A DNA stretch of 56,423 bases from assembly GCA_016192105.1 (NCBI GenBank), contig JACPUV010000017.1, positions 1-56,423 of the forward strand. The letters run 5' to 3'. Positions 1-7,870 of this stretch are shown piece by piece (the first letter of the stretch is position 1; every line of letters starts with the position of its first letter). The translations under genes and the position numbers were made by a program. The notes beneath the pieces are model-generated. The model ran no database searches. It saw nothing but the letters and a program-made list of their open reading frames with translations, and was not told where the DNA came from. This DNA is from Sphingobacteriales bacterium. GTDB taxonomy: Bacteria; Bacteroidota; Bacteroidia; Chitinophagales; Chitinophagaceae.

Positions 1-325
1 GCTGCGCCAGCAGCGAAAAGAGAGCCTGAAAGCCCGGCAAATGGCCCTGATCAGTAACCAAACGGAGGAGCCGGTGCTTTACGAAATGGTATCGGCAGAA
101 ATCCACCAACAGGTCTTTGCCGCCATCAACCAATTACCCCCTAAATGCCGCCGCATTTTCCAGATGCTCTATATGGAGGGGAAGGATTTTCAGCAAATTG
201 CGGCAGAGCTACAACTCTCTGTCAGCACCATCCACAACCAGAAAGCCAGGGGTATCCGGCTGCTCCGGGAGCGAATTAATCCCGGCTTTATCACCCTTTT
301 TCTGGGTTTTCTTATTATTTTTTAG
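1..325 (+). CDS. ECF-type RNA polymerase sigma factor, C-terminal part (cut by window edge)
   Basis: The reading frame is open from base 2, so the gene begins outside the window; the ATG at 41 is probably internal. The visible part carries sigma region 4: a helix beginning with LPPKCRRIFQM, then a helix-turn-helix around EGKDFQQIAAELQLSVSTI that would bind the -35 promoter element. This is the usual end of Bacteroidota ECF sigma factors, which often pair with FecR-like anti-sigma factors; none follows here. Instead the downstream sequence holds remnants of a second sigma gene. The protein ends in an unusually hydrophobic tail (FITLFLGFLIIF), which may mean the natural end has been changed. 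The family is clear; whether the gene is intact cannot be judged. Confidence 0.8.
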   Translation, partial: LRQQRKESLKARQMALISNQTEEPVLYEMVSAEIHQQVFAAINQLPPKCRRIFQMLYMEGKDFQQIAAELQLSVSTIHNQKARGIRLLRERINPGFITLFLGFLIIF

Positions 326-379
326 AGAAAAACTGCCTTTTGGTTAATTAACTTACAGGTACAATTATCCAGCAGTACT

Positions 380-478
380 ATGAGCTATTTATTATCCGAT
401 CATAACAGCGAAGATGCCAACCGCATCAAATTCCTGATTGCCGGCTTTGGGAAAATTAAGAGCATTTACGCCATGTAA
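380..478 (+). other. Short open frame, 32 codons, uncertain
   Basis: An ATG at 380 opens 32 codons (MSYLLSDHNSEDANRIKF...) ending at a TAA at 476-478. It lies between the truncated sigma gene and a sigma pseudogene, so it may be a leftover of a once longer gene rather than a real small protein. No family recognised. Confidence 0.2.
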
Positions 479-512
479 CACTCCCAAAAGCTACCCTACA
501 AAATAGTTCGTA

Positions 513-766
513 ATGCCCTTCTGCGCCACATGGAGTGAAAAAAGCAACCTTTTTCGGCGAACCAGAAGTTTTATGCCAGATCCTGCTTTGGTCATTGAAA
601 AAGCCCTGATCGTGACTGAAACTGCCAGGGAACGCTACCGATTTATTTCCAGCCTCCTTCTGGCCCTCAGAAGGCCATGCAATTTTATTACCTGGAAGAA
701 AAGTCCACCCGCAAAATCGCCGCTCTGCTATACATTGAAGCGGACACCGCAACCCGCCAACAGTAG
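513..766 (+). pseudogene. Frameshifted ECF sigma factor remnant
   Basis: Two frames together spell a sigma region 4. The frame from the ATG at 513 gives IEKALIVTETARERYRFISS, the run of residues usually seen just before the LPP motif. The sequence then continues in another frame as PSGPQKAMQFYYLEEKSTRK and IAALLYIEADTATRQQ, ending at TAG 764-766; this resembles the sigma-4 helix-turn-helix. A single indel near 650-665 explains the shift. The protein is unlikely to be functional. With the truncated sigma gene just upstream, this marks a decayed stretch at the left of the window. Confidence 0.6.
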
Positions 767-877
767 GGGGTCATCATAACCATCCGGGGAAAACGCATAT
801 CGATATAATTCTGTCATATACTCCAGTTTTGGACATTGTTTCAGGTTCCCGGGTGCCCAAGTCTTTCTAACCCTACC

Positions 878-891
878 TTGCGGGCCCGCAA
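878..891. repeat. Perfect 14-bp palindrome upstream of fic
   Basis: TTGCGGGCCCGCAA is a perfect palindrome 42 bases before the Fic start codon and about 31 bases before its TAnnTTTG box. Its place fits an operator, but no matching regulator was identified. Confidence 0.4.
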
Positions 892-922
892 ACAGAACCT
901 TAGTAATACCCGCCCATTTTAT

Positions 923-930
923 TAAATTTG
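923..930 (+). promoter_or_regulatory. Bacteroidota -7 promoter box of fic
   Basis: TAAATTTG matches the Bacteroidota -7 consensus TAnnTTTG and ends three bases before the ATG at 934, implying a very short leader or none. The same close arrangement is seen at 46839, 48228 and 50755. Confidence 0.45.
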
Positions 931-933
931 CTC

Positions 934-1758
934 ATGTCCCTGGAAGAAATCATACAGGAATACCAGTCCCTCAGGCTGGATGAAGTGATGGACCATAAAA
1001 AGTTCAGTGCCTATGCCTTAACACATCATTCCACAACCATAGAAGGATCTACGCTTACAGAAGCAGAAACCACCCTTTTGCTTGATGAAGGTATTACCCC
1101 AAAGGGCAAACCGCTGGAACACAGCCTGATGGTTAAAGACCATAATGAAGCCCTGAAACTTGTTATTACTTCCGCTCTCAAAAAAAAGGCCGTAACTGTC
1201 CCCTTTATCCAGGCAATCAATGCCAGCGTGCTCAAAAGCACTGGAAAGACCTACAACACACCTCTCGGAACCGTGGACGCCTCAAAGGGTGAATTCAGAA
1301 AAGGTAATGTAACGGCTGGCGGGTATTATTTTCCGGGTTATGACAAAGTGGAGCGTCTGACCACACAATTGGTTCAGCACCTGAATCTGAAAATAGCAAA
1401 AGAAAATTCAATAATCGGGCAAACTGAGCTCTCCTTTGCAGCCCATTTTGACCTGGTCAGTATCCATCCGTTTTATGATGGAAACGGCCGGACCAGCCGG
1501 TTGCTAATGAACTATATCCAGGCTTACTACCGGTTGCCCCTTGGGATTGTTCACAAGGAAGACCGGGCTGATTATTTTGAAGCCCTCACAGATGCCCGTA
1601 AAAAAGAGGATTTATCCGTTTTCCTGAACTTTATGAAAGCCCAGTATTCAAAACAGTTGCAGCAGGAAATACACGCGTTCCGCAGCATGAAATCTGGTCA
1701 GTCTCTATTACCCAAAAAAAGAAACAAGGATGGACGGGGTAAATCCTTGTTTTTATAG
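934..1758 (+). CDS. fic: Fic family protein (predicted AMP-transferase)
   Basis: Fic enzymes transfer AMP, or another nucleotide moiety, to hydroxyl groups of target proteins. The catalytic motif HPFYDGNGR is at residues 178-186, with the full HPFxxGNGR pattern. Near the N-terminus STTIEG (about 33-38) matches the inhibitory [S/T]xxxE[G/N] motif, placing it in the class whose autoinhibitory helix lies in the same chain before the Fic core; no separate antitoxin is therefore expected, and none is seen. Length (274 residues) is normal for a single-domain Fic protein with an N-terminal extension. I chose ATG 934 over a TTG at 928, because that TTG lies inside the promoter box. In an accessory region it could serve as a toxin-like or regulatory enzyme; the target is unknown. 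Confidence 0.9.
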   Translation: MSLEEIIQEYQSLRLDEVMDHKKFSAYALTHHSTTIEGSTLTEAETTLLLDEGITPKGKPLEHSLMVKDHNEALKLVITSALKKKAVTVPFIQAINASVLKSTGKTYNTPLGTVDASKGEFRKGNVTAGGYYFPGYDKVERLTTQLVQHLNLKIAKENSIIGQTELSFAAHFDLVSIHPFYDGNGRTSRLLMNYIQAYYRLPLGIVHKEDRADYFEALTDARKKEDLSVFLNFMKAQYSKQLQQEIHAFRSMKSGQSLLPKKRNKDGRGKSLFL

Positions 1759-1788
1759 TACACCATGGGTGGGCTCTGCATCATCTTT

Positions 1789-2088
1789 TCAAACCCGGAC
1801 TTCCACAACTATCCGCATGCCGGTAATCAGGTTTTCTTTTCTTCGAATCGGTGCGTTTAGTGGTAAAATATAAGACACCATTTTACTGTCATACCAGATG
1901 GCTGTGTCCCATTCAGAACTGCCAGTTTTAACCCTTGCTTTTAACCGCCCCCATCCCTGCTCGAGGTCTTTATTACATTTCCGGATCTCTTTTGATAGCC
2001 TCTCAGGAACTGAAACAAAATACCAGCCGCCGGCTGTTTTATACTGCCAGATTTTTGCAGAAAACCGGTAGCTGATTTTGCCCTCCAT
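1789..2088 (-). CDS. DUF1905 family protein
   Basis: A 99-residue protein with the layout of the DUF1905 family: an N-terminal F-x-A-x-I-W strand, GGWYFVSVPE, a central GWGRLKARVKTGSSEW segment, YILPLNAPIRRKENL and a final G-x-R-hydrophobic strand. The family is a small beta-barrel-like domain of unknown function, often found alone or with a YdeI-type partner. It is transcribed toward fic (convergent, about 30 bases apart). No partner gene is next to it. The product is confidently assigned to the family, but not to a function. Confidence 0.75.
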   Translation of the reverse strand: MEGKISYRFSAKIWQYKTAGGWYFVSVPERLSKEIRKCNKDLEQGWGRLKARVKTGSSEWDTAIWYDSKMVSYILPLNAPIRRKENLITGMRIVVEVRV

Positions 2089-2764
2089 AACCTGAAATTA
2101 CAACTTTTCAACAATGAATAATTACTCCTTGAAAAGGGATTTTTTTCGGCTCCGTCTTATTCCAGGTTAACTGCCCCTATTGCTCTTTTAAAGAATGCGT
2201 ACTCCTTGTTCAACATTTCTCCTTTTCACCAGCCCCTGGATATTTAAATTCTTTTTTTGGAATTCAAAAAAATAGAAACCTTTATCTTTCACAGTAACCT
2301 GATCGTTTATAAATCAGCCGAATCATCATCCTTCCCCTACAGACAAAAAACCACTTCTCAGGTTGCTATGTCTGCAACCGGCAAGATGTTCAATTGTTGC
2401 ACAATTGCATCTTGCTCCCTGCCTCCGGAGTCGGCGGGAGTAGAGCCAAAGGTCTGCTTTAACAGCAGGGCGGCAAAAGACAGTGGGTGGCTTTTACCGG
2501 AGAAAAGTCAATATTTTATTGGGGAAAAGTCCTGAGAAGAAAGACCTGTATACCCTTAAAATGGGCTTTGTAAAGAAGTCTAGAAAGTACCTAAAGTTCT
2601 TGGCTTTTTGGGGTTAGTACATACTCGTTTTCTCTTTTTAAATTGCCATATGAAGTCTGACTGATCCGGCATCCGAAAGGCATCTGATGCTGACTTGTTT
2701 TAGTCACCTCTCTGGCGATGAAAAAGAAGGATATTTAGTCTTATTATCCTGATGGATGTTGAGG
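2089..2764. other. Gene-free stretch with two tandem hairpins
   Basis: No convincing gene. At 2252-2272 there is a T7-GGAATTC-A7 near-palindrome. At 2361-2415 two strong hairpins lie side by side (listed separately). An ORF can be drawn across 2257-2535 but it runs through both hairpins and resembles no protein. The rest, up to the primase-like gene end at 2765, shows nothing I recognise. Confidence 0.6.
2361..2415. repeat. Two adjacent inverted repeats (candidate oriT or replication/transfer site)
   Basis: First hairpin: GGTTGC (2361-2366) and GCAACC (2374-2379) around a 7-base loop. Second hairpin: outer arms GCAAGATG (2381-2388) and CATCTTGC (2408-2415), inner arms CAATTGT (2391-2397) and ACAATTG (2401-2407), a three-base loop and a two-base bulge. 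Fifteen paired bases in the second is far more than expected by chance. The site lies about 350 bases from a primase-like gene of an integrative element, so an origin of transfer or single-strand origin is possible. No relaxase gene is visible in the window. Confidence 0.5.
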
Positions 2765-3721
2765 TTAACTCTTGCTATTTTTTCTGCCCTTGTTTTTATC
2801 TGGTCCCATATGAGCTTTTAAAAAATCATTCAGATCCTTATATTGTTCGTAAAGCCCGCTTTTATCCCGGAATTTGGATGACCAGGTAAGGGCTTTCCCG
2901 GTTGTTGCTAGTCCCATTTTATCCCGGTCCAGCAGCAGATTTATAGTCCCGTATTTTTCCATCTGTTCCCTGCTTTTTTCAAAAAAAGCCAGGCTGTTTA
3001 AAATCAGGTAGTCGGTCTTGTTTTCTGTAATTATTTGCACCAGATCCGGGCGGATATATTCCAGCGTTTTCAGCGATAAAAAGCTAAAAAAGCCTTCCAG
3101 TACAGTAAGTTCTTTAGCCGCACCACCTGGTTCATTTTGGATCAGGAACGGCCGTTTTGGGCTGCTGCTTCCTTTAAAATGAGGATTCCTGAGTTCAAAC
3201 CCTCCGCCCTCGTTTTTAAATCCGATGGCCAGCTGCTTTTTTTTGTAAAGTTCAAAGACTACCTGGCAGCAGTATTGCCGGGCAATCAGAAGCGGTATTC
3301 CGCGGCTCCTTAAATACCTGATCAGGGCCGGGTCAGAAAGCTGGGATTCAGATAGAATAAAGATTTTTCCGCCCTCATTCTGAGGGGTTTTCCTTTCCAT
3401 TTCTTGCCCGGGGCCAGTTCGATTTCCGAGGGGTGTATAACTGGCATTTAGCAAGGAATATTTTTGCAACACTTCTGCGACTCCGCTGTTCCAGAATTGC
3501 ATCAGAAAATCCACCACCCCGCCCCCCTGGCCGGTGCCGTGGTCATACCAGACATTTTTAGTCCGGTTGATTTTAAAAGAGGCTGTTTTTTCTTCCCTTA
3601 AAGGCGACAGGTACCAATAGTCATTCCCACGGATTTTATTGGGGGTAAAGGCCAGGCGTTGCAGGAAATCCACCAGGTCCAGTTCATTAATCTGCCTGCA
3701 AAGTATAACGGAGGATTCCAT
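2765..3721 (-). CDS. Small TOPRIM primase-like protein of an integrative element
   Basis: 318 residues. The N-terminal half has the frame of a DnaG-type CHC2 module (YLSPLREEKTASFKI, then WYDHGTGQGGGVVDFLMQF), but the zinc-binding Cys/His residues are missing, as in many small Bacteroidota primase-like proteins. The C-terminal half is a TOPRIM domain: the acidic strand LTVLEGFFSFLSL and the DxD motif LLLDRDKMG. TOPRIM domains bind metal for phosphotransfer on nucleic acids. It starts eight bases after the upstream HTH gene ends, so the two form one operon. This gene pair is common on Bacteroidota conjugative and mobilisable elements, where it is thought to help replication after transfer. Confidence 0.8.
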   Translation of the reverse strand: MESSVILCRQINELDLVDFLQRLAFTPNKIRGNDYWYLSPLREEKTASFKINRTKNVWYDHGTGQGGGVVDFLMQFWNSGVAEVLQKYSLLNASYTPLGNRTGPGQEMERKTPQNEGGKIFILSESQLSDPALIRYLRSRGIPLLIARQYCCQVVFELYKKKQLAIGFKNEGGGFELRNPHFKGSSSPKRPFLIQNEPGGAAKELTVLEGFFSFLSLKTLEYIRPDLVQIITENKTDYLILNSLAFFEKSREQMEKYGTINLLLDRDKMGLATTGKALTWSSKFRDKSGLYEQYKDLNDFLKAHMGPDKNKGRKNSKS

Positions 3722-3729
3722 AGTCTGGC

Positions 3730-4023
3730 TTATAGGATGGTAGGGTCAGAAAAGTACCTGTTAACTTCACCCGAAGGGACATAGATTTTGCGACGTTTTT
3801 TGATCGTCTTTATCTTACCCTGGGCCACTAACTGATCAAACTTGGTCCGGCAGATCCTGACTGAAGACATGAATTCTTTGGCGGTAATAAACTCATCCTT
3901 ATTGCCCGACGGCTTTGGCGACTGGAGGGCTTTGATTTCAGTTAATAGCTGTTCCAAAGTATTCTTAAGATGGGATAATTCCTCTCCCGGAATCATGACC
4001 AGTGTTCTACCCTGCAAATCCAT
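3730..4023 (-). CDS. Helix-turn-helix (excisionase/MerR-like) DNA-binding protein
   Basis: 97 residues. After a coiled N-terminal segment (HLKNTLEQLLTEIKALQSP), a winged-helix of the excisionase type follows: DEFITAKEFMSSVRICRTKF, then VAQGKIKTIKKRRKIYVPSG EV with a C-terminal recognition wing. Such proteins sit directly before the TOPRIM primase gene in Bacteroidota integrative elements and may control it or act in excision. I placed the start at ATG 4023; a GTG two codons upstream is also open. Confidence 0.75.
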   Translation of the reverse strand: MDLQGRTLVMIPGEELSHLKNTLEQLLTEIKALQSPKPSGNKDEFITAKEFMSSVRICRTKFDQLVAQGKIKTIKKRRKIYVPSGEVNRYFSDPTIL

Positions 4024-4029
4024 ACACAC

Positions 4030-4490
4030 ACATGCTTTTTAGTTTCTTTGGTAAAGATAGATTCCACTAATAAATAACAACTACTTGATCAAATATTGTA
4101 TAGCAATTAATATATACAACTATATAACATATTTATTGTTAACTTATAATTTATCTGTAAAATAATATTTTAATCACTACTATAAATGGAAGCTTTGGAG
4201 GTGCCTTTTATCAACCAAGTGAAATACCGACTTTCTGATAAAGAAACCAATATGTTTTTAATGTGAGATCATTGCATCCTGAATGATACACACAGTAGAA
4301 AGAGAACTTACTGAACAAATTAATTACACTAAACTAAATCTTACTTATCCTTTCAAAAGCAAATAATTAAAACAACTGAAAAATTGAATATTTGAGAAAA
4401 ATTCATTAGAATTATTTAACTCTATTGATTATATAATTCTTACACAATTTCAGTTCGTTTATGCTTCAGCTGAATTTTAATTATAACTTG
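4030..4490. other. AT-rich gene-free stretch
   Basis: About 460 bases of strongly AT-rich sequence between the HTH gene start and the true 3' end of the ComEC-like gene. It should hold the HTH gene promoter and the end of the long defence-like operon transcript. I see no gene, no clear T-tailed hairpin and no recognisable RNA. Confidence 0.5.
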
Positions 4491-5971
4491 TCACGGTGTA
4501 TCAATCATAAAATGATACCTATAACCCTGGAATTCTGTTACCGATACAAGCTTACCCGAGTTCCCAGTGGCTGTAATATCTATTATTACCTCTTTATCGG
4601 GATGCAACCATAATTTTTCTCTTTTATGGGAAGTTCCATAGTTTATCCAAAGCGAAACGTTGTACGGTAATTGGGACAGTAAGTTCTTATTGCAATTCCT
4701 TTGGGACCCATGATGCGGAACTTGAAAAAATGCAAAATCGCTCCAGCATCTTTTGTACCTCTCGCAAATGGTGCTAGCTCATTAAGCCTGCTAAAAAAAC
4801 CATATGATGTCAATAAATTATTTGGATAGAAAAATTGCGTGGTGTGAAAACTGTACGGGCCACCAAATTGATGTTTATTAAGAAAATTCGAAACTATGTC
4901 ACCTTCCTTATTATTAATCAAACCTTCAGAATACGTCATGACATAAGGCCACTTTTGTGCTTGTCCCCCGCCAAGGTTTGCGGCCGTCCAAATACCTTGT
5001 AAATTTTGATGAAGCATTGAAATTGAAGTGGTATTAAAATCTGTAATCCGACGACCTCTTGCACCTAAATTCAATCCTTTCATTACTTCTGCAAAAAGTC
5101 TTTTAACAACTCTTCCATCCCTTTGTTTTAGCACTGCATCCATAATTTTAGTCGAAAATTCTGCCTCCGGTAGTGTTCGATCAATTTTATATTTTTCTAA
5201 AAATAGTCTTCCGGTTTCTCGATAAAATAAATTCTCCTTTTCGCCAATATTTCTTCTGTAGAAAATAAAATCCATTATTTTGATTTTAAATCTCAGTCCG
5301 CCCAAATATCCAATTCGGTTATCTTCAACCTTGCATACATTGCTATTTCTATACATGGGAGCACCAAAAATCTGGATATCTTCCGGCGAGATCGATTTCT
5401 TGGCATTATACTCAAAGTTAAATTCAAGATTGTCACTATTCTTTGATTCTGTAATTGCACTCCCTCCATCGCTAAGTGGTGGCCCATCCAGTCCTTTTGT
5501 AATAAGAAATATTTCTGAGTCTTCATCTAAATTATCTCCCAAAGTACCCAAAGGATCAATTATAAATCGGACAGAAAATTCATTATCAGCAGTCCCATTA
5601 TTTCTTGTAATAATTTCAAATACAAGAACCAATCTCTCCTCGAAGGTGAGAAAAGGCAAAATCAGTTTCTTGATTTTAATATCTTTCCCTATCAATTCCT
5701 GCAGGTGACTAATATGGTCCTTGTTAAAATGAGAGATTATAAGCAGACCAAGATTTTTCTCATGCTTAAAGTAATCAGATCGGAATCTTCGCACACAATT
5801 GCTACATGGCACCGAATTCAGACTTCCACAATCAAAAACCATCTTGAAAATAGCTTCCGGTCGGTCGTATATCTGAATGACGCCCGAGTAAAACAATCCT
5901 TGCCCTACTGGATGCATTGTAAAACTTTGAGACAATTTGATCATAAACTTCGTGGGTCTAAAATTAAACAT
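4491..5971 (-). CDS. ComEC-like metallo-beta-lactamase-fold protein; full product needs a -1 frameshift
   Basis: Last gene of the operon, 14 bases after drmB. The N-terminus has the ComEC-type strand MHPVGQGLFYSG, then MVFDCGS, then the metal motif ISHFNKDHISHL, an HxNxDH variant of HxHxDH. The plain frame ends at 4643 (442 residues) with a tail that makes no sense for the family. A -1 shift at T TTT TTC (plus-strand GAAAAAA, 4724-4730) gives FQVPHHGSQRN, containing the classic ComEC HHGS motif (codons 4704-4715), then continues to TGA 4491-4493, about 493 residues. So the real gene is longer than its longest single frame. The shift could be programmed, a mutation or a homopolymer sequencing error. 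ComEC-type domains are linked to degradation or handling of DNA strands; here a nuclease role is inferred. Confidence 0.75.
4724..4730 (-). promoter_or_regulatory. Slippery heptamer T TTT TTC in the ComEC-like gene
   Basis: In the zero frame the codons read CAT TTT TTC AAG. A -1 slip on T TTT TTC gives CAT TTT TTT CAA and restores the family-typical sequence. The heptamer fits the X XXY YYZ rule for -1 frameshifting. I see no obvious downstream stem-loop, so a simple one-base deletion in a T7 run is an equal or better explanation. Confidence 0.45.
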
Positions 5972-5985
5972 GAATTGGAACTTGT

Positions 5986-7866
5986 TTAAATATCGGATGT
6001 TGTTTGGACACGGGGATCCATAAACCCAATAATTGTACGATCTAATTCATGGTCGACTCCTCCGAATAAATATACCCTGCTCAAATTCTGATTAAACATT
6101 CTGCAACTTGTTTCAGCTAGATGAGTACATGAATGACAATTTGCGTCGTTGTCATAACATACCGGATCGTATACACACGAACGTTCACGCTCTACCTGAT
6201 TAAGCCACTCTGTAAGGGATTGCTCGAATAACGCAGTAAATGCTCCGATTGTAGAGCCAAACATATTATTACAATAAATAACAAAGCTGAGAGATTTGGG
6301 AATTACAAATTCGGTAATGCTGGTTTTGTCTAACCCACAAAGTAGTGCTGCATTTTTTATAGCCAGATGAGAATAAGTATGTAGTAGTCCTAGAGTCATT
6401 CTTACTAATGGTTGATCGCCGAATATTTTCTCATTAACATTTACATCAATTATACTTCCTTGTTCAATCCTATAGAATAGATTTACGAAAAAAGCCTTCT
6501 CCATGCAGTTTTGGTCTGTTCCTGGCGGTAAAACCACAGAATACCCGTTTAATTCAATCCACTTTATTACTTTTTTAAAATCCAGGCTTAAGAAAAGTGC
6601 ATCTGCTTGCACTCTGTTTACATAGATGGGAAGTTTGCCCCCCTGTGTATTATCATTCGGGAAGGGATTCAAATAACAAAGGGGCCTTCCATCGGCACCA
6701 TAAGGTTTTGATTCAGTCCTACTAAACGCATAGGATGCAGTGACAATAGGGAAATCATCAATTAATGTTAGCCTGGATAATCCTATTGAGGTAATTAAAT
6801 CATTCGCATTCCCGATTGGATTACTTGGCGCTCCGATCTCAAAAGGAATTACTGCATCAAGCAAATCATGTTTTGCTCTTTCCCAAATCTCCATTGGAAC
6901 ACCCGATTGCTCTGGTATCAATGCTGAGAAATCGGCAACTCCAGATTGTACTTTCTGTCTTAGTTCTGCAGTACGTGCAGTAAATTCTGGTACCGTTATT
7001 TCCCCTTTACTCAATTTGCTCATTAGATCATCGAACTCCTTTGTAGAAAATGCCGCTGAGTTTGTAGTTTTTGAATTCAAATTATCCACATAATCGATAA
7101 CAGTAGAATCTTTTATGGCAGGTAGTGCCAAATATTTTGCTGTTGTTATCTCATGCCAATTTGCAAGTCTAAAAAGTTCAGAATATTTCCTTTCAGGTAT
7201 ATTGATTAAAACAGCATTATGTACATAAAAATTCTTCCCGGCCCTAAATACCTCGATTTGCATTTTCTGATCCTCCGCAGTACCACCAGGCCAAACACAA
7301 CGCTGACAATTAAATCCTAATACGGGAGTGGTGTTACCACAACTAAGGCACCTCCACTTAAATCCCATTATGCGTTCACTACCTCGTCTGTCAAAAGCAA
7401 AATCCCGGGAATGGCAACGACTACAGGAGTACGGGGGAGTTAAAGGCTCAAGGTTTCCGCACTTATGTACTTTGATAAATCTGAGTTGCTGAAGCTTTCC
7501 ATGATTGCATCTTGTACAGGTTCTAGTTCTCGGAAGAGGTCCCGATTGTGCGATAGTATAAACTTTTTGGCATCGGATATTCGTGCACTCAAACACCAGT
7601 GGGAACAATTCAGACTCGACTTGATTCGGATCGACAAGAAAGAAACTCGCTTCATTGTTAAGTATTGCATCAGACAATCCTCTCCGATATTCCTCATTCC
7701 ACGTACGTGCATGTTCTGAAACTTTCCTAATGATATGAGATTGATTCAGTCTTTGGGATGTATCGCCTGTTACTCGACTTACTCGGGCAAAAACGTGACC
7801 CAGATAATCAAATACTTTTCCTGGTAAAAATCCAAAGAGCACTTGCTGTTTTCCTTTACTTGGCAT
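5986..7866 (-). CDS. drmB: DrmB-like DISARM protein (zinc clusters plus DUF1998)
   Basis: 626 residues. The first third has repeated CxxC pairs (CTNIRCQ, CTRCNHG, CSRCHS, CLSCGN, CQRCVW), so several zinc ions are likely. The last quarter is a DUF1998 domain: LGLLHTYSHLAIKNAALLCG, then the cysteine-rich CYDNDANCHSCTHLAETSC. In DISARM, DrmB is the DUF1998 partner of the DrmA helicase and the two form a DNA-binding complex. The gene begins four bases after the helicase stop, so the two are translated as a pair. The C-terminal DUF1998 domain of large helicases and free DrmB share this fold; the separate gene next to a DrmA-type helicase argues for DrmB. Confidence 0.8.
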   Translation of the reverse strand: MPSKGKQQVLFGFLPGKVFDYLGHVFARVSRVTGDTSQRLNQSHIIRKVSEHARTWNEEYRRGLSDAILNNEASFFLVDPNQVESELFPLVFECTNIRCQKVYTIAQSGPLPRTRTCTRCNHGKLQQLRFIKVHKCGNLEPLTPPYSCSRCHSRDFAFDRRGSERIMGFKWRCLSCGNTTPVLGFNCQRCVWPGGTAEDQKMQIEVFRAGKNFYVHNAVLINIPERKYSELFRLANWHEITTAKYLALPAIKDSTVIDYVDNLNSKTTNSAAFSTKEFDDLMSKLSKGEITVPEFTARTAELRQKVQSGVADFSALIPEQSGVPMEIWERAKHDLLDAVIPFEIGAPSNPIGNANDLITSIGLSRLTLIDDFPIVTASYAFSRTESKPYGADGRPLCYLNPFPNDNTQGGKLPIYVNRVQADALFLSLDFKKVIKWIELNGYSVVLPPGTDQNCMEKAFFVNLFYRIEQGSIIDVNVNEKIFGDQPLVRMTLGLLHTYSHLAIKNAALLCGLDKTSITEFVIPKSLSFVIYCNNMFGSTIGAFTALFEQSLTEWLNQVERERSCVYDPVCYDNDANCHSCTHLAETSCRMFNQNLSRVYLFGGVDHELDRTIIGFMDPRVQTTSDI

Positions 7867-7870
7867 TTAT

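Noticed and set aside
2257..2535. 92-codon open frame on the plus strand
   Set aside because: It runs through two strong hairpins, has no protein-like character and no start signal.
1..4640. Direct repeat of the tRNA-Asn 3' end marking the left end of the element
   Set aside because: No copy was seen in the left part of the window, so the left boundary is either outside or too diverged to see.
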